Shown here: positions 60,160-64,000 of the stretch, piece after piece
How the letters are laid out: each line of letters begins with the position of its first letter
How positions within the stretch are numbered: position 1 is the first letter of the stretch
NCBI RefSeq assembly: GCF_032884065.1
Contig: NC_088866.1
Span: forward strand, 58,363,866 to 58,427,865
DNA from: Artemia franciscana
Taxonomy: Eukaryota > Arthropoda > Branchiopoda > Anostraca > Artemiidae
Length of the DNA: 64,000 bases
Direction: 5' to 3'
Notes under the pieces: model-generated
Told to the model about the DNA's origin: nothing
The model's input: only the letters and a program-made list of their open reading frames with translations
Database searches by the model: none
Made by a program: the position numbers and the translations under genes

Positions 60160-63100
60160 CTAAAAAGGGAAATGATAAAAAAAAAGTTGAAAACTTCAGG
60201 CGACTTCCAACAAATCTGGCTAAAGTCTGGCTATACATAACATATTACTTTACCATATGAGGACACTATTATCAGGCTACAAGCCCAAAATAGAAAGGAA
60301 AATAAATTTTTTATGTTACTTACGGTGTGTGAGAGTTTAGCACAGGTAAAACCAGAACAACAACAGTGAAGGTAAAGTAAGCTTTCATTTTAACACAGAG
60401 TAGAAACTTACATCCCTTAGAAACTTTAACACAACTGATTATGTGCTTGGTGTAAGAACAATACTCTAACTTCGGATTATTGTTGAAACCATATACGTTC
60501 TCTTGTATAAGAATTTCGAAATCCTGAATAATATTGATTTTAGTATTTTTATGGTTTCAACACATTGAAACGTAACTGAAGTGGCTGGCAAGTCTAACAA
60601 CAAGAGTGTGATTGGGGAAAAGACTCAAACTTAAGCCTAGAAGAAACCCAGTGCTGGTATTTTGAATGCGAAAAATGACCCTAGAATCTTTTTTTTGAAC
60701 TGTCCGCATTATCGATTTTCTTTTGGCTCCATACTCTTCTTTTCTGCTTAAAATAGAAGATGATATTATATTACAGGCGTTCATATACCGAAATTTTCTT
60801 TCATATTTGCATAATTAGATGTGTTTCTAGTCTTCATAACACTTGAATAAATTTGAAATTAATAAATTCGAAAGACATTGTCCAAAAACTTCTTAAAGAG
60901 CCCGCAAGTAACTGAACGAATAACTACATAAATAAGTGTACTCAAAAAGCCAAAAAAAAATTTACTAGAGAGAGTTAAAAAGAAACTAAATCAACAGTCA
61001 TAAACAGTCAGTGTTTCGGAGCAAGGCTGGTTGCAACCTCTTTGTGTTAAAGACATCATATGTATCTTTTAATTATTGTGTATCCCGTTATTTTCATTTG
61101 AAAATCTCTTCTAATAGTACAATTTATTTTTGTTTCAACATCATATCAACAGTTTTCCTAAATTTGTGGGAGGCTGCCGACACTCTTTTTGTTTTGCTCT
61201 TTACGCCAAACTTGAAGTTTTTAATAGAAAATAATTCGGTAAAACATGTTAGTTAGGTATATTGGCTTTCAAAATGAAAGCAAAGCATCTCTATATATTT
61301 GAAAGTAATTTTTTTTTTTACTATTCTTTGATATATTTAAAAGCAAACATTTCTCTTTAATAACTATGTTATCATCAATGAGAGGGGAATAGTTACCCCG
61401 TCATGGCGTCCGTTGCATGTTTAGCCCAAAACATGTTCCTCCGAATAAAAGAAGGTCAGAGGTCAAAGGTCTCTGTCCATATATGTTGAAAGCAAGTCCA
61501 ATGGAAATTTTGGATATTTAGACTAAAATCTGAGCATAAAAGGCAGCTGAACTTCACTATATTGTTGATTTTATTGGATAAGCCATCTATAACAGCACCT
61601 TTATTTTTGTGGACTGTATATATTTTTAGACAAAAATATGCCACCATGTGCCGGAGATACTTGGAGACTGGAAGGCTGTATAAGTAATCCTTTGATTTTT
61701 GTAGGCCAATTCTCACATCAATATTAGAATTTCATTTAACAGCACTTGTCCCTTTTTGGAAGAAAATGTTGTTTTACAGATTCAAGCGATATAACTGACA
61801 TTTTCTTTTATGGTGCCCTTTTCATTGCTTAGCAACAGCAATAAAATTTTAAATTCGAGCGAAAATTTTCTATAACCTATGGCTGCAGATTTGGTTCTTG
61901 AATTTCAAGAATAAATAAACAAAAAACGATCACGCATCAGTATCCATCTTTCCCTGAAAAAATATGAAATTATAATAGATGAGGAGCTCCTAGCTTTCAG
62001 GTATGTTTTAATGTTTTGCATTGGTAGTAGCATTTTAATATGTGCTAATATGTTGTTGTTTTTCCCTATGCTGCCGATTTCAATATGTTACAATATATTG
62101 CTAAGGGTCTAACCTCAGCAGCTCTTCCGGAAGCCTTTGAAGAGCGGATGAAAGTACATTACATCAGTTTGTTTGTACAAAATAATTTTAATGAAAAACA
62201 TCATTTGGAATTTTTGAGGGCGCGATAGCTTCATTACTGTTTCGTACATCCCAAGGAAACATCAGGTAAAGCAATTTTCAAATACAAGCTAGATCCAAAC
62301 CCAGTTCAAAACAGGGCAGTTTGTGATTCAATGCAAATATTGGCTTTAGGCGCAAGGTTTGATTTTGTCCCCTCCTTCACATCACCCTCGTCCCTCCCCG
62401 TAGGAAAAATAAAGACTAAACAATAGAAAGACAAAGAAAAAATGAGGATAGTTTTCAGCCAAAAAAATGAAAAACATGCGAAAAACACAATATGTAAGGC
62501 TTTGTGCCAAATCCTCGAATTTGGCACAATTTGGAAACCAATTAAAATTTTGTTTTTATGTTTGGTATAGTTATTCATCTCAATACATATTCAAGTTGCC
62601 ATTCATTAATTTATTGAATGTAATTCCTATTTGTTTTCAATTCAAATATGTACACGGTCTTTTTGCCTTTTCTGCTCGCTTTAGGTTTTAAAAGAGTTCT
62701 TTATTTTCTTAGAAATACGTATTTTCTAGAAAGTGGTTTAAGTGAATTACTTAAAAGGGTATTAGATCATCATAATTTCCTGAAAATGAACTTGTTCAGT
62801 ATTCTACGAATACTCATCAGGAACCATTACCTCTGATGAGAAACAAAAAAACAAACAGGTATCGCTTGAACATATTTTTCTGGAGATTTTATTGTTGAAT
62901 GTATTGTTAGTCAAAACATCCTGTTTTCTACTTCAACACTTCTCCTGTACTTTCAGCTTTTAAAACGAATTATTAAATCCGAAGAGTCTCTTTAATTTGA
63001 GGGGGCAAGCACGCCCTTCTTCAAGCCCTTTTTTATTCAAATTTTCTTATTTCTCATGGGGTGAGGGGGGGCTGGGAATCAGGATTAGTCAAAACGGCAT

Positions 63101-63270
63101 GACTTCCACAGTTTTCAAGGGTTCTTCGAACAAATTTTTTTCATAGGGATATATCCCATGAAATTTGGAAGGGTAAGTCGTTGGACAATGGCCTAGTCCC
63201 TAGTCCCTTTGGAAACAGAGTAAAAATGAATGAAAATAAGATAATGATAAGGAATTATGTTGTAAGGAAA
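60160..63270. other. Non-coding or unrecognised
   Basis: No gene recognised. An open segment at about 62049-62228 (reading ...AKGLTSAALPEAFEERM...) has plausible composition but no homology I know and no good acceptor. Confidence 0.35.
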
Positions 63271-63279
63271 GATTTGAGG

Positions 63280-63440
63280 GAAATCAGAAATTCTTAGGAG
63301 GGTGTAAGGAAAGAGGCTCTGAATAGATTAGATATGAATAGACTTCTGAATACAGCGTGCGTTGCTGCATTGGCGTCAGATGGCTTAGTGCTGCAATGAG
63401 TTGCTAGTAGTACTAGCAGTAATAGTAGCAGTAGTGATCA
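63280..63440 (+). pseudogene. LINE C-terminal tail (third copy)
   Basis: EGVRKEALNRLDMNRLLNTA then CVAALASDGLVLQ followed by agtagtactagcagtaatag. Same tail as 59280-60150 with a trinucleotide-like end. Confidence 0.7.
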
Positions 63441-63639
63441 GAAATGTTTCATTTGAATCTTCATAAAAACAACGGTCCTGTTAGTGATTTCTATTAAAAG
63501 GAACCGTCTGCATGTATTTTAGGATCATCTGCTTGATAGGATTACAAATTTACAAATTAGTTTGATAAGATTACACCAGTGGGGGGACAAACATGAAAAG
63601 CAAACCCGAAACGCTTCGAATATCTTTCTCTAAAAAAAA

Positions 63640-64000
63640 CACCTATTTTTTGTAGATAGAGGATTGATATCTCGAGAGTGACCGTCCTCCGATCACTTTG
63701 ACTCTTAAAAGGGCACTCTAACTTGTGATTTCCAACCCAATGAACCCCCTTTAGAATTAATGCGACTAGCCTCTCCACCTTATATACCCTCGAGACGTAA
63801 CTTAAAACCCTTGTACTAAGGGCTGTTCGGGGGGGGGGGTTGTCACCCTCAAACATATAATTTTCAGATCTTTCAACTGCATTAAACAAAATGACTATCT
63901 CGAAATTATTAGTAAATGTGTTTTGGGAACTGATGAGCGTGGAGAGGCTTGTTACCCTTTATTCGCTTTTAACTATCAAAAAAGGCAATTGCAATCGAAT
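63640..64000 (-). repeat. R1-related repeat, cut by the window edge
   Basis: Words such as cttaaaagggcact and acaaaatgactatctcgaaa match the R1 body in part. It continues past the window. Confidence 0.5.

Noticed and set aside
62049..62228. Open segment reading ALPEAFEERMKVHYISLFVQ
   Set aside because: No credible splice acceptor, no known family, and not the missing mL44 C-terminus. The gctcttc / gaagagc inverted repeat inside is short.

Overview
The window is non-coding-dominated, AT-rich animal DNA, most likely arthropod and probably crustacean. The best evidence is a nuclear copy of mitochondrial DNA (about 13205-14123) in the order cox3, trnG, nad3, trnA. That is the arthropod ground-plan order, and the copy uses the invertebrate mitochondrial code (TGA read as Trp, AGA as Ser). 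Introns are large, simple repeats are abundant and transposons are dense. A brine-shrimp-like (Artemia-like) host is only a guess.

One conserved host gene is clear: plus-strand exons at 24040-24178, 25681-25938 and 32531-32615 encode part of the mitochondrial large-subunit ribosomal protein mL44 (MRPL44). It is a catalytically dead RNase III-fold protein. Exon phases join perfectly, but neither the start codon nor the C-terminal half was found on the plus strand. Two possible exons lie on the minus strand at 8906-8990 (a presequence-like ATG exon) and 4410-4523. They may form a separate gene, or the first may be a displaced mL44 first exon.

Layout. 1-12.8 kb: AT-rich sequence with hairpins, a 63-bp tandem repeat and a duplicated 350-bp repeat. 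12.8-14.3 kb: a 112-bp satellite split by the mitochondrial insertion. 14.3-15.8 kb: a decayed hAT transposase. 16.93-21.25 kb: a structurally complete but mutated Ty3/gypsy (Mag-like) element on the minus strand, with 95-bp LTRs and a GAAAG target duplication. 21.6-23.4 kb: a LINE copy. 24-32.6 kb: the mL44 exons, with introns holding SINEs, hairpins and a large palindromic repeat family (called R1 here). 32.6-47.2 kb: non-coding sequence with further R1 copies, a Helitron 5' fragment, a tRNA-like SINE and a hAT-type MITE.

47.4-57.1 kb is the most unusual part. It is a nest of five Helitron-derived elements plus one Penelope-like retroelement, all inside the second unit of a 145-bp tandem duplication. 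The Helitrons are internally deleted. They keep scraps of the N- and C-terminal ends of the Rep-helicase gene, bridged by expanded GC-rich minisatellites or A-rich arrays, with long (TA)n tracts in the 3' region and two hairpin-CTAG terminator modules in tandem. 57.2-64 kb holds more R1 palindromes and two copies of an RTE/CR1-like LINE tail.

Except for mL44 (and perhaps the minus-strand exon pair), every coding signal recognised here is a broken transposon or mitochondrial pseudogene.
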